From Oscillospiraceae bacterium (GTDB lineage: Bacteria > Bacillota > Clostridia > Oscillospirales > Ruminococcaceae): a stretch of 64,000 nucleotides of DNA. The stretch is from NCBI GenBank assembly GCA_022835495.1, contig BQOK01000001.1, positions 1,798,001 to 1,862,000 on the forward strand, given 5' to 3'. A model generated the notes under the pieces. It made no database searches. It saw only the letters and a program-made list of their open reading frames with translations, and was not told the DNA's origin. The position numbers and the translations under genes are program-made. Position 1 is the first letter of the stretch. Every line of letters begins with the position of its first letter. Of this stretch, positions 17,963 to 27,192 are shown piece after piece.

Positions 17963-18067
17963 GAATCAAAATTGGCGTTTGGCCGCCGCGCCGCCGCCCG
18001 GGCTCTCAGGCCCGGTGCTGTGTGACTTAACAGCCAACCACCAGGCCCTTTTCAGGGCCTGTTTTTT
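17963..18067 (+). promoter_or_regulatory. Structured V-ATPase leader, candidate riboswitch or attenuator
   Basis: The leader holds a GCCGCC-rich segment, a 6-bp hairpin (CCGGGC 17998-18003 with GCCCGG 18010-18015) and a small stem GCTGT/ACAGC (18017-18034). It ends in an intrinsic terminator (CAGGCCC 18042-18048, GGGCCTG 18055-18061, T6 at 18062-18067) just before the ribosome binding site of the first gene. CAGGCCC also occurs at 18007-18013, so the terminator's right arm has two alternative partners, the usual layout of a switch. Na+ riboswitches are known ahead of V-ATPase operons, but I cannot assign a class from memory. Confidence 0.5.
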
Positions 18068-18085
18068 GGGAAGGAGTTGTTTTGC

Positions 18086-18412
18086 ATGAATGGAACCAAT
18101 GAACTGCTGCGCGCGATCCTGAAAATCGATGAGGAGGAACGCGCGCGCACGCAGGCCACCGAGGATTACCGCCAAAAAGCACAGACGGACCGGTCGGCCA
18201 GGGCAAAGCAGCTGGAGGAGGAAGCCATGCGCCGCATGCGTGAGGATGTGGAAGCCTTTGGCGCGGGGGAAAACGAGCGGGCGCAGAAAGAGCTGGCGGG
18301 CCAGCAGCAGCGCAAAGAGCAGATTCTGCGCGAGCTGGACCAGCAGCTTGTAAAAAACAAGAGCGCCTGGGTGGAAACCATTACTGCCCGGGTGCTTGGC
18401 AGGGGGGAGTAA
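18086..18412 (+). CDS. V-type ATPase subunit G/H (peripheral stalk)
   Basis: 108-residue, highly charged, all-helical protein (DEEERARTQATEDYRQKAQ..., then EEEAMRRMREDVEAFGAGEN). This fits the coiled-coil G-type stalk subunit that pairs with subunit E and holds the catalytic head to the membrane part. The ATG at 18086 is nine bases after AAGGAG; an upstream TTG at 18077 lies too close. First gene of the operon, where E. hirae places its equivalent. Assigned by position and composition, as this family is poorly conserved. Confidence 0.75.
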   Translation: MNGTNELLRAILKIDEEERARTQATEDYRQKAQTDRSARAKQLEEEAMRRMREDVEAFGAGENERAQKELAGQQQRKEQILRELDQQLVKNKSAWVETITARVLGRGE

Positions 18413-18413
18413 C

Positions 18414-19475
18414 ATGGGCAATTCCCAGGCCTCCAATGCCATTTTGGCAAAGGCGCGGGCCATGTATGGGCGGCGGCTTACCGGCCACAACTACCAGGAT
18501 CTGCTCAACTGCCGTGATCTGCCTGAGCTCATCAGTTACTTAAAGACCCGAACTTCCTACGCGGACGCGCTGCAGGAGGTCAACCCCGTGGCAACCCGCC
18601 GCGCCTCGCTGGAAGCGCTGCTGCGGCAGAACCTGTTTGAGCAGTACGCCTCGCTGTGCCGCTACGAGATGAACATCGGCCACGATTTTTACCGCTACTT
18701 TATCATACGCAGCGAGGTGCAGGCCATTTCCAACCGGCTGCAGGAGCTGCACGCCAGGGACGACGACGCGGCCTACATTTACAACATGCCCGAGTTCATC
18801 AAAAAGCACAGCAAGCTGAACCCGGCGGCGGTGGGCGCCGCGCGGGACTTCAAAACCCTGGTCTTCGCGCTGGAGGGAACCCCCTACGAAAAGGTGCTGC
18901 GCCCCTTTGCCGACGACCCGAATTTCAGCCTGGAGGAAAACGGCATCCTGGAACTGGAGGCTGCCCTGGACGGCTACGTTTACCAGGAGATGGAGCAGAT
19001 CGCCTCTACCAAGCTGCAGGGGAAAAGCAGGGAAGACATGCTTTACCTGCTGCGGCGCCAGAGCGACCTGCAGGCCATTGCCGATATTTACCGCCTGAAA
19101 AGCATGCTGCACGCGGACCGCTCCTTTATTGAAGGGCGGGTGAGCGTGAAGGTGTCGAACATGACGGCCCGGCAGCTGACCCATCTGATGGAGGCACACG
19201 ACGCAAAGGATGTGATCCACCGGCTGGTGGCAACGCCTTATGCAAACGAATTTTACGGCGCTTCGTTCCGTTATATCGAGGAGGGCGTGCAGAAGATCGA
19301 TTATCGCTGGCACCTGAAGAATCTGCGCTTTTCCACCAACCCGAGCGTGGTGCTGTTCTGTTACATTTTCCTGGCGGAAAACGAGCTTACCAACATCATC
19401 CATATCATTGAGGGCGTGCGTTACGACCTCTCGCCGGATGAAATACAGGAAATGCTGGTGGGCGTGGGAGATTAA
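18414..19475 (+). CDS. ntpC: V-type ATPase subunit C
   Basis: 353 residues, typical of the vATP-synt_AC39 family, the socket that links the central rotor shaft to the membrane c-ring. It shows the three-lobed helical pattern with repeated Y/F-R motifs: ARAMYGRRLTGHNYQDLLNC near the N-terminus, CRYEMNIGHDFYRYFIIRSEV, and a C-terminal LKNLRFSTNPSVVLFCYIFL. ATG at 18414 with GGGGGAG upstream, one base after the previous stop, so translation is probably coupled. Confidence 0.88.
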   Translation: MGNSQASNAILAKARAMYGRRLTGHNYQDLLNCRDLPELISYLKTRTSYADALQEVNPVATRRASLEALLRQNLFEQYASLCRYEMNIGHDFYRYFIIRSEVQAISNRLQELHARDDDAAYIYNMPEFIKKHSKLNPAAVGAARDFKTLVFALEGTPYEKVLRPFADDPNFSLEENGILELEAALDGYVYQEMEQIASTKLQGKSREDMLYLLRRQSDLQAIADIYRLKSMLHADRSFIEGRVSVKVSNMTARQLTHLMEAHDAKDVIHRLVATPYANEFYGASFRYIEEGVQKIDYRWHLKNLRFSTNPSVVLFCYIFLAENELTNIIHIIEGVRYDLSPDEIQEMLVGVGD

Positions 19476-19489
19476 GGGGGTGCTTTAGA

Positions 19490-20455
19490 ATGTTTTTTGA
19501 TCCGAAGATGCAGCTGGTTTGGGTGGATGGCCCAGCGGAAAAGCTGGACGCCTTTATCGAGCAGTGCTGTGTGGACGGCAAGCGGGTACACCCTGCCCGC
19601 GCGCTGGATCACATGAGCGGCACGACCGGCTTTATTCAGCCGGCGGAAGAAAACCCCTGGGGGGCGCTGGTGGAGCAGATCGACCAGCTTGCCAGCGGTT
19701 TTGAGATCCCGATTGTGGAGCCCACCCTTGCCGACGGGCGCGCGCCCGGCACCAAAGACTACCTGCTGGAATTGCAGCAAAAGCTGGACGCCCTGCGGGC
19801 GGACCGGGAGATCCTGCAAAAGCAGCTGGAGCTGTGCGAAAAAGGAACCGGTGAATTTTCGCACTTTTTCGGCCTGACCCTGCCGGTGGACGAAGCGGAA
19901 AAATGCGAGTACATCAAGCTGCGGTTCGGGCGTTTGCCCAAGCGCGGATATGCGCTTTTGCAAAAGGAATACAGCGACGACCCGTATATCCTGTTTGTGC
20001 CCTGCAGCGAGGACGAGGGCAACTTCTGGGGCGTTTATTTTGCCCCGCGCGAGAAAGCGGCCCGGATCGACGGCGTGTTTGCCGAGGCGTTCTTTGAGCG
20101 GGTAAAGCTGCCCGGCGCCGCGGGTACGCCCGATGAGGTGGTAAAAAACCTGCAGAGCAACATGGAACTGCTGCGCCAGGAGATCGGCGCGGCGGACGCG
20201 GCCCTGCAGAACGCCTGGAACCAGGAAAAATGGCGTGTTGCAGGCATTTATGCCTCGGTGTGCAGCCTTGCGCGGCTATTTGAACTGCGCAAATGCGCGG
20301 CCATTCGCGGCGGGCACTTTTTCTACTGCGTGTGGCTGGCCCAGCCGGAGCTTGGCATGTTCCAGCAGCTTTGCGCCGAAGTGGGGGAGCTGAACACCGC
20401 CACGGACCAGGTGCTTTCGCTGCGCAGGTGGAAACAAGAGAACCCGGGGGCATAA
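19490..20455 (+). CDS. Extra V-ATPase subunit I-like protein lacking the membrane domain
   Basis: 321 residues that align along their length with the soluble N-terminal half of the next gene's product. Matching blocks: DGPAEKLDAFIEQCCVDG against DGVLEHLDELIASCCLNG, LDHMSGTTGFI against IQHMSGSLGYI, and VPCSEDEGNFWGVYFAPRE against VTCSEDKGGYWGLYFTPRE. The protein stops where the membrane helices would begin. It is a clean ORF with ATG and AAGGGGG upstream, so this looks like a maintained paralogue rather than a wreck. In V/A-ATPases this half of subunit I anchors the peripheral stalks. A regulatory or second stator role is inference. Confidence 0.85.
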   Translation: MFFDPKMQLVWVDGPAEKLDAFIEQCCVDGKRVHPARALDHMSGTTGFIQPAEENPWGALVEQIDQLASGFEIPIVEPTLADGRAPGTKDYLLELQQKLDALRADREILQKQLELCEKGTGEFSHFFGLTLPVDEAEKCEYIKLRFGRLPKRGYALLQKEYSDDPYILFVPCSEDEGNFWGVYFAPREKAARIDGVFAEAFFERVKLPGAAGTPDEVVKNLQSNMELLRQEIGAADAALQNAWNQEKWRVAGIYASVCSLARLFELRKCAAIRGGHFFYCVWLAQPELGMFQQLCAEVGELNTATDQVLSLRRWKQENPGA

Positions 20456-20555
20456 ACGCCTGCGGGAACCGCTGCGCTGAAAGGCCTTCGCGCCTTTTGA
20501 TAAAGTCAGAACTTGGATCCCCCCTGCGGGGCGCCGAAAGGAAGATGAGAGAATC

Positions 20556-22496
20556 TTGGCCATTGAAAAAATGAAACTGGTCCGGGTGGACGGTGTGCTG
20601 GAGCATCTGGACGAGCTGATCGCCAGCTGCTGCCTGAACGGCAACTTTCACCCGGAGCCGGCCATCCAGCACATGTCCGGTTCGCTGGGGTACATCACCC
20701 TGAGCGAAGATAACCCCTACTCTGCCGACGCACAGCGCATGGAGGAATTGTTCCAGCTGGTGGGCGAGGAGGTGCCCCCCCTGGCGGCCCAGCACGCCCG
20801 GGACGTGCGCCCGGAGGAGCTGGCCCAGATCCGGCGGGTGGGCGAGCGGCTCAGCGAGCTGCAAAAGCAAAAGGCCGAGCTGGCGGGGCAGAAAAAGGAA
20901 CTGGAAGAAAAGTGCGTTCAGTTTGAGCACTTCAGCACGCTGGATATGCCCTTTGACGAGATCATCAAGGGCGAGTACATCAAGGTGCGGTTCGGCTTTT
21001 TGCCCAAGGCGAGCTATGCCCGCATGATGTTGGCTTACGGCGAAAACCCGCACGTGCTGTTTGTGACCTGCTCCGAGGATAAGGGCGGCTACTGGGGCCT
21101 GTATTTTACCCCCCGTGAGAGTGCCGACGAGATCGACGGCATTTTTGCCACCCTGTTCTTTGAGCGGCTGCACCTGCCCTACGCATCGGGTATGCCCAGC
21201 GAGATCGTGCGGCAGCTTAAAAGCGAGATCGAATCGACCCAGCAAAAGATTGATCTGGCCAACGGTGAGATCGGCAAGTACTGGGCCGGCGAGCGGGATA
21301 CCTGCCGTGAGGTATACCAGCAGCTCAAATGGCACGAGGCGGCGTTCGATATGCGCCATTACGCGGCCTACCGCGACCACTACTTTTTCTTTGTGGGCTG
21401 GGTGCCCGCGGATAAAGAGCCGGAATTTGTGGAGCGGGCCAAAAAGATCCACCACATGCGGGTGACCGTGAGCGACCCGGGTGAGGTGGACACCACCCAG
21501 CCCCCCACGCTGCTGAAGAATTCGCGCTTTGTAAAGCCCTTTGAATTCTTTGTGGATATGTACGGCCTGCCCAGCTACGGCGAAATGGACATTACCGGCT
21601 TTGTGGCTATTACGTTTACGGTGCTGTTCGGCATTATGTTCGGCGATATGGGCCAGGGCCTGGTGCTGGCAGTGGGCGGTTACATCCTATGGAAGTGGAA
21701 AAAGATGGCGCTGGCACGGCTGATCGTGCCCTGCGGCATTTCCAGCATGGTGTTCGGCTTCTTGTTCGGCTCGGTGTTCGGGTTTGAAGAAGCACTGGAC
21801 CCTGTGTATCACGCGCTGGGCTGGCAGGGGAAACCCATCGGCCTGTGGCCCAACAACCCCCAGAACGTGCTGGAGGCCATCAACCCGGTGCTGATCTGCG
21901 CGATCTTTATCGGCGTGGGGCTGGTGCTGGCGGCAATGGCGCTGAACATGATCGCCTCCATCCGGAAAAAGCACTGGGGCGAAGCGATCTTTTCCAACAA
22001 CGGCCTGGTGGGCGTGCTGGTGTACTGCGGCGGCGTGGCCTTTGTGAGCAACTTTATGGGCGGCCCGCTCTTTATGCCCAATACCGCGGCGTTCATTTTG
22101 ATGGGCGGCGGGCTGGTGCTGCTGTTCTTCAAGGAAATCTTGATCGGACTGGTGGACCATCACCCCAACTGGAAGCCCGAAAGCTGGGGCGACTACTGCA
22201 TGCAGAACGTGTTCGAGCTGCTGGAATATGTGCTGAGCTATTTCAGCAACACGGTTTCGTTTTTGCGGGTGGGCGCGTTTGTGTTTGTGCACGCGGCTAT
22301 GATGATGGCGATTTTCAGCCTGGCGGGCGATCCGCCCAGCATCATTGTGGTTGTGCTGGGCAACGCGCTGATCATTGCGCTGGAGGGCTTGCTTTCCGGC
22401 ATTCAGGGCCTGCGTCTGGAATTTTACGAGATGTTCAGCCGCTGTTATGAGGGCGGAGGCCACCCCTTCAAGGGCGTGGATCTGGCCCGCAAGTAA
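20556..22496 (+). CDS. ntpI: V-type ATPase subunit I (a subunit)
   Basis: 646 residues. The N-terminal 330 are the cytosolic stalk-binding region with a coiled coil (about 95-130). The C-terminal 310 carry about seven to eight membrane helices, beginning near MDITGFVAITFTVLFGIMFG. The ion-path Arg is probably that of SFLRVGAFVFVHA near residue 571. The TTG start (reading MAIEKMKLV) matches the usual subunit I N-terminus and follows AGGAAG. The 100 bases before it hold no gene. This subunit forms the half-channels against the c-ring. Confidence 0.92.
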   Translation: MAIEKMKLVRVDGVLEHLDELIASCCLNGNFHPEPAIQHMSGSLGYITLSEDNPYSADAQRMEELFQLVGEEVPPLAAQHARDVRPEELAQIRRVGERLSELQKQKAELAGQKKELEEKCVQFEHFSTLDMPFDEIIKGEYIKVRFGFLPKASYARMMLAYGENPHVLFVTCSEDKGGYWGLYFTPRESADEIDGIFATLFFERLHLPYASGMPSEIVRQLKSEIESTQQKIDLANGEIGKYWAGERDTCREVYQQLKWHEAAFDMRHYAAYRDHYFFFVGWVPADKEPEFVERAKKIHHMRVTVSDPGEVDTTQPPTLLKNSRFVKPFEFFVDMYGLPSYGEMDITGFVAITFTVLFGIMFGDMGQGLVLAVGGYILWKWKKMALARLIVPCGISSMVFGFLFGSVFGFEEALDPVYHALGWQGKPIGLWPNNPQNVLEAINPVLICAIFIGVGLVLAAMALNMIASIRKKHWGEAIFSNNGLVGVLVYCGGVAFVSNFMGGPLFMPNTAAFILMGGGLVLLFFKEILIGLVDHHPNWKPESWGDYCMQNVFELLEYVLSYFSNTVSFLRVGAFVFVHAAMMMAIFSLAGDPPSIIVVVLGNALIIALEGLLSGIQGLRLEFYEMFSRCYEGGGHPFKGVDLARK

Positions 22497-22573
22497 GGTT
22501 CACCGGCGGGGCGGCAAGCTTTGCAGGCCCTGCCTTGAATAAAAAAATATAATTGTCATTGGAGGAACATATC

Positions 22574-23023
22574 ATGAATCCTTTCCTTTCTGTGCTGCTT
22601 GTGCTGCTGCCCATCGCCCTGATCATGGGCTTTGCGTTTTACCTGGCGCGTCAGTCTGCCAACGGAATGCCGGTCAAACGTACCCTGGCGCTGAACCTGA
22701 CCGCATTTTTGGTGGTGCTGCTCATTGCCGGCTGCTTTGCGTTTGCCGTTTCGGCCGAGGACCCGGCCGCCGTTATGACCGCGGCCGAGAAGGCTGCCAG
22801 CAACGAGAGCATGGGCCTGGGCCTGCTGGCGGCGGCCCTGGTGACCGGCCTTGCCGGCATTGGCGGCGGCCTGGCCGTGGCCGCCGGCGCCCCTGCCGCC
22901 ATTGCGGCGGCCAGCGAGGACCCCAAGAGCTTTGGTAAGAGCCTGATCTTCGTGGCGCTGGGCGAGTCCATCGCGCTGTACGGCGTTGTTATTTCCATTC
23001 TGATCCTGAACAAATTGGTATAA
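22574..23023 (+). CDS. ntpK: V-type ATPase subunit K (c-ring proteolipid)
   Basis: 149 residues from the ATG at 22574, eight bases after GGAGG. The C-terminal half is a proteolipid hairpin: glycine-rich helix GLAGIGGGLAVAAGAPAA, a polar loop with SEDPKSFGKS, then a helix with the ion-carrying carboxylate in ALGESIALYGVV. The N-terminal half has two further hydrophobic helices not resembling a c hairpin, as in other Clostridia. Ser next to the ion-binding Glu resembles Na+-binding c subunits, but the Gln expected in the first helix is Leu, so ion specificity cannot be decided here. Confidence 0.9.
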   Translation: MNPFLSVLLVLLPIALIMGFAFYLARQSANGMPVKRTLALNLTAFLVVLLIAGCFAFAVSAEDPAAVMTAAEKAASNESMGLGLLAAALVTGLAGIGGGLAVAAGAPAAIAAASEDPKSFGKSLIFVALGESIALYGVVISILILNKLV

Positions 23024-23036
23024 AGGGGGCGCGCAG

Positions 23037-23345
23037 ATGCGTTTCTTCCTGATCAGCGACAATACGGATACCCAGACCGGGATGCGCCTGGCGGGCATTG
23101 AGGGCGTGGTGGCTCACACCGCTGCCGAGGTAGCCGAGGCGCTGAACGCGGCGCTGGACCAGCCGGAAACCGGGATGATCCTGGTGACCGAAAAGATCGC
23201 CGATGATTTTACCGAAATCATAAACGAGGCCAAAAAGGACCAGGAAGGTCCGCTGATCCTCGCCATCCCCGACCGGCACGGCTCTGCTCTGGGCCGCGAC
23301 CGGATCACCCGCTATGTGCGCGAAGCCATCGGCGTGAAGATTTGA
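23037..23345 (+). CDS. ntpF: V-type ATPase subunit F
   Basis: 102 residues, the small Rossmann-like rotor-shaft subunit (called NtpG in E. hirae). It shows the family pattern: MRFFLISDNTDTQTGMRLAG, TGMILVTEKIADDF, then GPLILAIPDRHG. ATG with AAAGGGGG upstream, 13 bases after subunit K. Confidence 0.88.
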   Translation: MRFFLISDNTDTQTGMRLAGIEGVVAHTAAEVAEALNAALDQPETGMILVTEKIADDFTEIINEAKKDQEGPLILAIPDRHGSALGRDRITRYVREAIGVKI

Positions 23346-23355
23346 GGTGTAATAC

Positions 23356-23940
23356 ATGATCGAAGAAAACGAACGGGCTGCAAAATTTATGCAGGCCATT
23401 CAGCGCGACGGCGAGCAGCGCCGGGCCGCCATTATGAAGGCCATTGACGCGGAGACCGACGCCGAGCTGGAAAAGGCAAAAGCGGCGGCCGAGGCCAAGG
23501 CGCAGCAGATGGGCGACTACGAAAAGATCCGCCTGCAGGAGGATACCAACCGCCGCCTGTCGCACAGCGTAATGGACATTGAGGCGGAGCTGGCGCAAAA
23601 GCGCAGCCAGGTCACCGACGAGGTGATCGGCGCCTGCGAGGAAAAACTTGCCGCATTTGTGGCCGGCCCGGAATATTCCGCCTATTTGAAGGAGAGCGCC
23701 CGTGCGCTGCTGAAAATGCTTCATGCCGAAACCGCCGAGTTTTATGCCCGCCCGGAAGACGTGAAGGCCGCCGAGGCCGCCGTGCCTGCCGGATGCAGCG
23801 TGCAGCCGGACGAGGGGATCCGCCTGGGCGGCCTGCGGGCCAAAACCGGCGCGGTGGAGGCAGACGATACCCTGGATGTAAAACTGGACGCCCAGAAGGA
23901 TTGGTTTTTGCAGAATTCCGGTATGTCCATCGCGCTTTAA
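23356..23940 (+). CDS. ntpE: V-type ATPase subunit E (peripheral stalk)
   Basis: 194 residues. The N-terminal half is a long charged helix (AEAKAQQMGDYEKIRLQEDT) that pairs with the G-type subunit. The C-terminal half is a small globular domain that caps the catalytic head (GIRLGGLRAKTGAVEADDTL). Ten bases separate it from subunit F. Together with the first gene of the operon it makes the stator. Confidence 0.85.
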   Translation: MIEENERAAKFMQAIQRDGEQRRAAIMKAIDAETDAELEKAKAAAEAKAQQMGDYEKIRLQEDTNRRLSHSVMDIEAELAQKRSQVTDEVIGACEEKLAAFVAGPEYSAYLKESARALLKMLHAETAEFYARPEDVKAAEAAVPAGCSVQPDEGIRLGGLRAKTGAVEADDTLDVKLDAQKDWFLQNSGMSIAL

Positions 23941-23962
23941 AACGAAACCGAGGTGAACCGAA

Positions 23963-25720
23963 TTGGCTCAAAATCTCATCTACAGCATCAATGGCCCGGT
24001 GGTCACCATAAAGGGCAAGACGGACCTGTCCATGATGGAAATGGTCTACGTGGGCGATAACCGCCTGGTGGGCGAGGTCATTCGCATGAACAGCGAGACC
24101 GCCACCATTCAGGTCTACGAGGAAACCAGCGGTCTGGCCCCGGGCCAGGAAGTATATGCCACCGGCGGCCCCCTGTGCGTGACGCTGGGGCCCGGCATCC
24201 TGCGCAATATCTACGACGGCATCCAGCGGCCGCTGCCCGCGTTGCAGAACGAGAGCGGCCCCTTTATTGCCCGCGGCTGCAACATGCCGAGCCTGGACAA
24301 GACCGCCAAGTGGGACGTGACCGTGACCGCAAAGGTGGGGGACGCCTTAAAGCCCGGCGATATCTACGCGACCTGCCCTGAAACCCCGGTCATTCTGCAC
24401 AAATGCATGGTGGCGCCGGACGTTGCGGGAGAGGTGACCTGGACCGCCCCGGACGGGCAGTACACCGTGACCGACACCGTGGTGAAGCTACGGGACAAAC
24501 GGGGCAAGGAGCACGAGCTGACCCTGTGCCAGACCTGGCCCATCCGCCGGCCCCGGCCGGTGGGGCAGCGCATGCCCGCCCAGCGCCCGCTGATCACCGG
24601 CATGCGTGTGGTGGACACCATGTTCCCTATTGCAAAGGGCGGCGCGGCCGCCATTCCCGGGGGCTTTGGCACAGGCAAAACCATGACCCAGCATCAGCTG
24701 GCAAAGTGGTGTGACGCCGACATTATTATTTATGTGGGCTGCGGCGAGCGCGGCAACGAGATGACCCAGGCGCTGACCGAGTTCAGCGAGCTGGTGGACC
24801 CGAAAACAGGCCGCCCCCTGACCGACCGCACCGTGCTGATCGCAAATACCTCCAACATGCCGGTGGCTGCCCGCGAGGCGTCGATTTATACCGGCATCAC
24901 CCTGGCCGAGTATTACCGCGACATGGGCTACCACACCGCCATGATGGCCGATTCCACCTCGCGCTGGGCCGAAGCCCTGCGCGAGATCAGCGGCCGCCTG
25001 GAGGAAATGCCCGCCGACGAGGGCTACCCGGCCTACCTGCCCAGCCGCCTGGCGGAATTTTACGAGCGGGCGGGCTATGTGCAGACCCAGAACGGCCAGG
25101 AGGGCTCGGTCACGGTTATCGGCGCCGTGAGCCCCCCGGGCGCCGACTTCTCGGAGCCTGTGACCCAGAATACCAAGCGGTTCACCCGCTGCTTCTGGGC
25201 GCTGGACAAAGCCCTGGCGTATGCCCGGCACTACCCGGCCATCAACTGGAACACCAGCTACAGCGAGTATCTGACCGACCTTTCGCCCTGGTATTACGAC
25301 AACGTGGGGCCGGACTTTATGAGCTGCCGCGAGCAGATCGCCTCGATCCTTTTGCAGGAAACCAGCCTGATGGAGATCGTGAAGCTGATCGGCTCGGACG
25401 TGCTGCCCGACGACCAGAAGCTGATTATTGAGGTTGCCCGGGTCATTCGGGTGGGCTTTTTGCAGCAGAACTTCTTCCATGACCAGGATACGTATGTGAG
25501 CCTGGAAAAACAGCTCAAGATGATGCGGGTGATCCTGCATCTGTACGAAAAGAGCCAGGCGCTGGTGGCGCGCCAGATCCCCATCAGCAAGCTCATGCGC
25601 CTGGGCCTGTTCGACAAGCTGGTGAAGATGAAATACGATATCCCCAACGACCAGCTTGAAAAGTTCGAAGAGTATGAGGCCGAGATCGACCAAAAGACCA
25701 GCGAGCTGCTGCGGAATTGA
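23963..25720 (+). CDS. ntpA: V-type ATPase catalytic subunit A
   Basis: 585 residues. Hydrolyses or makes ATP. The P-loop GGFGTGKT lies near residue 233, preceded by the A-type non-homologous insert (residues about 110-190). Also visible are [10 protein letters not shown] with the catalytic Glu region, [17 protein letters not shown], and the C-terminal helical domain. The TTG start reads [14 protein letters not shown], the usual beginning, with GAGGTG upstream. Confidence 0.95.
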   Translation: MAQNLIYSINGPVVTIKGKTDLSMMEMVYVGDNRLVGEVIRMNSETATIQVYEETSGLAPGQEVYATGGPLCVTLGPGILRNIYDGIQRPLPALQNESGPFIARGCNMPSLDKTAKWDVTVTAKVGDALKPGDIYATCPETPVILHKCMVAPDVAGEVTWTAPDGQYTVTDTVVKLRDKRGKEHELTLCQTWPIRRPRPVGQRMPAQRPLITGMRVVDTMFPIAKGGAAAIPGGFGTGKTMTQHQLAKWCDADIIIYVGCGERGNEMTQALTEFSELVDPKTGRPLTDRTVLIANTSNMPVAAREASIYTGITLAEYYRDMGYHTAMMADSTSRWAEALREISGRLEEMPADEGYPAYLPSRLAEFYERAGYVQTQNGQEGSVTVIGAVSPPGADFSEPVTQNTKRFTRCFWALDKALAYARHYPAINWNTSYSEYLTDLSPWYYDNVGPDFMSCREQIASILLQETSLMEIVKLIGSDVLPDDQKLIIEVARVIRVGFLQQNFFHDQDTYVSLEKQLKMMRVILHLYEKSQALVARQIPISKLMRLGLFDKLVKMKYDIPNDQLEKFEEYEAEIDQKTSELLRN

Positions 25721-25742
25721 CAGGGGAAAGGAGAAAGCATCT

Positions 25743-27161
25743 ATGATCCTGGAACATGTTGGTTTAAGCCAGATCAACGGCTCGCTGGTGGTGCTGGACG
25801 GAGTGAAGGACGCCACCTTTGATGAGATGGTGGTGCTGAAACTGAACGACGGCACCCAACGCGTGGGCCGCATTGTAATGATCGAGGGCGAGAAGTGCGT
25901 GATCCAAGTGTTCGAGGGGACCACCGGGTTCTCGCTGAACAATACCCGCACCTCGCTCACCGGCCACCCCATGATGGTGGACCTGAGCCCCGAGATCCTG
26001 GGCCGCACGCTGGACGGCCTGGGCCGCCCCATCGACGGGCTGGGGGAAATTTACCCCCAGTACCGGCGGGACGTGAACGGCTCGCCCATCAACCCGGTGA
26101 GCCGGGTGTACCCCCGGAACTACATCCGCACCGGCATTTCGGCCATCGACGCGCTGGCCACCCTGATCCGCGGCCAGAAGCTGCCCATCTTTTCCGGCTC
26201 CGGCATGAAGCACAACGAGCTTGCCGTGCAGATCGTGAAGCAGGCGGATGTGTCGGACGGGGAGGAGTTTGCCATTGTGTTCGCCGCCATGGGCGTGAAG
26301 AACGATGTGGCCGATTACTTTAAAAAGAGCTTTGAGGCCGCAAACGTGATGGACCGGGTGGTTATGCTGCTCAATTTGGCGAACGACCCCATTGTGGAGC
26401 GCATCATCACCCCGCGGGCGGCGCTGACCATTGCCGAATACCTGGCGTTTGACCTGGGCAAGAACATTCTGGTCATTTTGACCGATATGACCAGCTACTG
26501 CGAGGCGCTGCGGGAGTTCTCTTCGTCCAAGGGCGAGATCCCCGGGCGCAAGGGCTACCCCGGCTACCTGTATTCGGACCTGGCCTCGCTGTACGAGCGG
26601 GCGGGCATCATTGAAGGGCGCAAGGGGTCTGTGACCCAGATCCCCATTCTCACCATGCCCGGCGACGACATCACCCACCCCATCCCGGATCTGACCGGGT
26701 ACATCACCGAGGGGCAGATCGTGCTGGACCGCGGCATGGACGCCATTGGCGTTTACCCGCCCATCAGCGTGCTGCCCAGCCTCTCCCGCCTGATGAAGGA
26801 CGGCATTGGCGCGGGCTACACCCGCGAGGACCACAACCCCCTGGCAAACCAGCTTTTTGCCACCTATGCCCGCGTGCAGGACGCCAAGGCCCTGGCCAGC
26901 GTAATCGGCGAGGAAGAGCTTTCGCCCAGCGACAAGCGGGTGATGGAGTTCGGCCGCGCCTTTGAACAGCAGTTTGTGGGGCAGGGCAGCACCAACCGCA
27001 CCATTGAGGAAACGCTGGATCTTGGGTGGGAGCTGCTTTCCATGCTGCCCAAGGAAGAGCTGGACCGTGTGGATCAGGTCATGCTGGACCACTTCTACAA
27101 GCCCAAGGCCGACCCCAAGCAGCGGGAGCTGGGCCTGCGCCGTGCGTTCAAAAACGACTGA
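25743..27161 (+). CDS. ntpB: V-type ATPase regulatory subunit B
   Basis: 472 residues from the ATG at 25743, after AAAGGAG; an in-frame extension to 25656 overlaps subunit A and is not used. Non-catalytic nucleotide-binding partner of subunit A. The degenerate P-loop is in [15 protein letters not shown], as expected for B. Other blocks: [28 protein letters not shown] and [21 protein letters not shown]. Confidence 0.95.
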   Translation: MILEHVGLSQINGSLVVLDGVKDATFDEMVVLKLNDGTQRVGRIVMIEGEKCVIQVFEGTTGFSLNNTRTSLTGHPMMVDLSPEILGRTLDGLGRPIDGLGEIYPQYRRDVNGSPINPVSRVYPRNYIRTGISAIDALATLIRGQKLPIFSGSGMKHNELAVQIVKQADVSDGEEFAIVFAAMGVKNDVADYFKKSFEAANVMDRVVMLLNLANDPIVERIITPRAALTIAEYLAFDLGKNILVILTDMTSYCEALREFSSSKGEIPGRKGYPGYLYSDLASLYERAGIIEGRKGSVTQIPILTMPGDDITHPIPDLTGYITEGQIVLDRGMDAIGVYPPISVLPSLSRLMKDGIGAGYTREDHNPLANQLFATYARVQDAKALASVIGEEELSPSDKRVMEFGRAFEQQFVGQGSTNRTIEETLDLGWELLSMLPKEELDRVDQVMLDHFYKPKADPKQRELGLRRAFKND

Positions 27162-27192
27162 CGCAAAACAAAGCTAGAAAGGGGGCTGTGTT

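Noticed and set aside
17835..18089. An 84-residue plus-strand ORF before the V-ATPase operon
   Set aside because: It covers promoter, leader hairpins and terminator, with no coding signature.
24488..27092. Two long minus-strand ORFs opposite V-ATPase A and B genes
   Set aside because: Shadows of strongly conserved plus-strand genes.
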